NCBI RefSeq assembly: GCF_030849025.1
Contig: NZ_CP118224.1
Coordinates: 2,402,001 to 2,466,000, forward strand
Length of the DNA: 64,000 nucleotides
From: Oceanimonas pelagia
Lineage (GTDB): Bacteria; Pseudomonadota; Gammaproteobacteria; Enterobacterales; Aeromonadaceae
Direction of reading: 5' to 3'
In this document: piece by piece, positions 63,755 to 64,000 of the stretch
Numbering within the stretch: position 1 is the stretch's first letter
Layout of the letters: each line of letters starts with the position of its first letter
The notes under the pieces: model-generated
Told to the model about the DNA's origin: nothing
The model's input: the letters and a program-made list of their open reading frames with translations, nothing else
Database searches by the model: none
Program-made: the position numbers and the translations under genes

Positions 63755-64000
63755 TCGGCGTAACCGGCCCCAGCAGCCGCCTGCCCCTGGCCTGGTGGGC
63801 CACCCGGCTGGCCCTGCACCTGGCCGGGGGCCGGGGACGGCACCTGACGCCGGCCAACATGCACCGGCACAAGCGGGAGCAGTTGCAGGGCCTGATCATC
63901 GGCGGCGGCGACGACATCGACGCCGCCCTCTACGGCCACGACACCGGCCGGGCACCGGCGGATCCCGAACGGGACGCCTTTGAAATCGAGCTGATCGAGC
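63742..64000 (+). CDS. Gamma-glutamyl-gamma-aminobutyrate hydrolase-like (peptidase C26), truncated by window end
   Basis: Start ATG 63742, overlapping the amidoligase gene by 13 bases; 86 codons are visible and the frame runs off the window. The segment GLIIGGGDDIDAALYG and then PERDAFEIELIE match the N-terminal half of class I glutamine amidotransferase-like peptidase C26 proteins such as PuuD. The catalytic cysteine lies beyond the window. Coupling to the amidoligase suggests it cleaves or remodels a glutamyl amide made by that enzyme. Confidence 0.85.
   Translation, partial: MAALIGVTGPSSRLPLAWWATRLALHLAGGRGRHLTPANMHRHKREQLQGLIIGGGDDIDAALYGHDTGRAPADPERDAFEIELIE

Overview
The window is a gene-dense, G+C-rich chromosomal segment of a marine gammaproteobacterium. 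Gene content and order point to the Aeromonadales (Oceanimonas/Zobellella-like; this is inferred from synteny, not from a search): gpt-frsA-crl-proBA, nqrABCDEF-apbE-nqrM-dinB, yajG/ampG/bolA, yajQ-panE, thiI-pomBA-xseB-ispA-dxs, and the ribH-nusB-thiL-pgpA and nrdR-ribD clusters. Sodium bioenergetics is prominent: a complete Na+-translocating NADH:quinone reductase operon with its two maturation factors, plus PomAB-type flagellar stators. I see no tRNA, rRNA, CRISPR array, prophage or transposase gene.

Layout. 1-5.1 kb: truncated yaiI, a DUF1439 lipoprotein, a LysE-type exporter, and a thiol-redox (scs-like) group. 5.2-9.9 kb (minus): proA, proB, crl, frsA, gpt. 10.2-13.8 kb: chemoreceptor, pepD, small secreted protein. 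14-22.3 kb (minus): dinB and the nqr operon. 22.6-30.7 kb: bolA, alkB, rlmG, yajG, cyclophilin, ampG, yajQ, panE, thiI. 30.7-38.8 kb: pomAB, isoprenoid genes xseB-ispA-dxs, argO, an EF-G paralogue. 39-46 kb (minus): a 31-residue membrane peptide, an unassigned permease, and a complete peptide-type ABC importer. 46.6-61.5 kb: the riboflavin/thiamine gene group ribH-nusB-thiL-pgpA and nrdR-ribD-ribE-ribBX, separated by about 8 kb that carries mscS, an EamA transporter, hopJ, an esterase, hutD and a siaABCD-type signalling operon. 61.8-64 kb: torD, DUF2956, an amidoligase and the start of a C26-type glutamine amidohydrolase.

The most unusual structure is not a gene. At eight gene borders there is an imperfect inverted repeat whose arms are built of 7-bp units kept strictly in phase. 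The unit sequence differs at each place (ACTGGGG, GTGAGGC, GGGATTA, ACGTAAG, AGCTGTA and others). Two loci carry exactly 15 perfect units (105 bp). Several arms supply or touch the stop codon of the neighbouring gene, and one fills the dinB leader. A second set of dispersed palindromic (REP-like) and composite repeats sits at other gene ends; two copies bracket the hopJ-to-siaA block inside the split riboflavin group.
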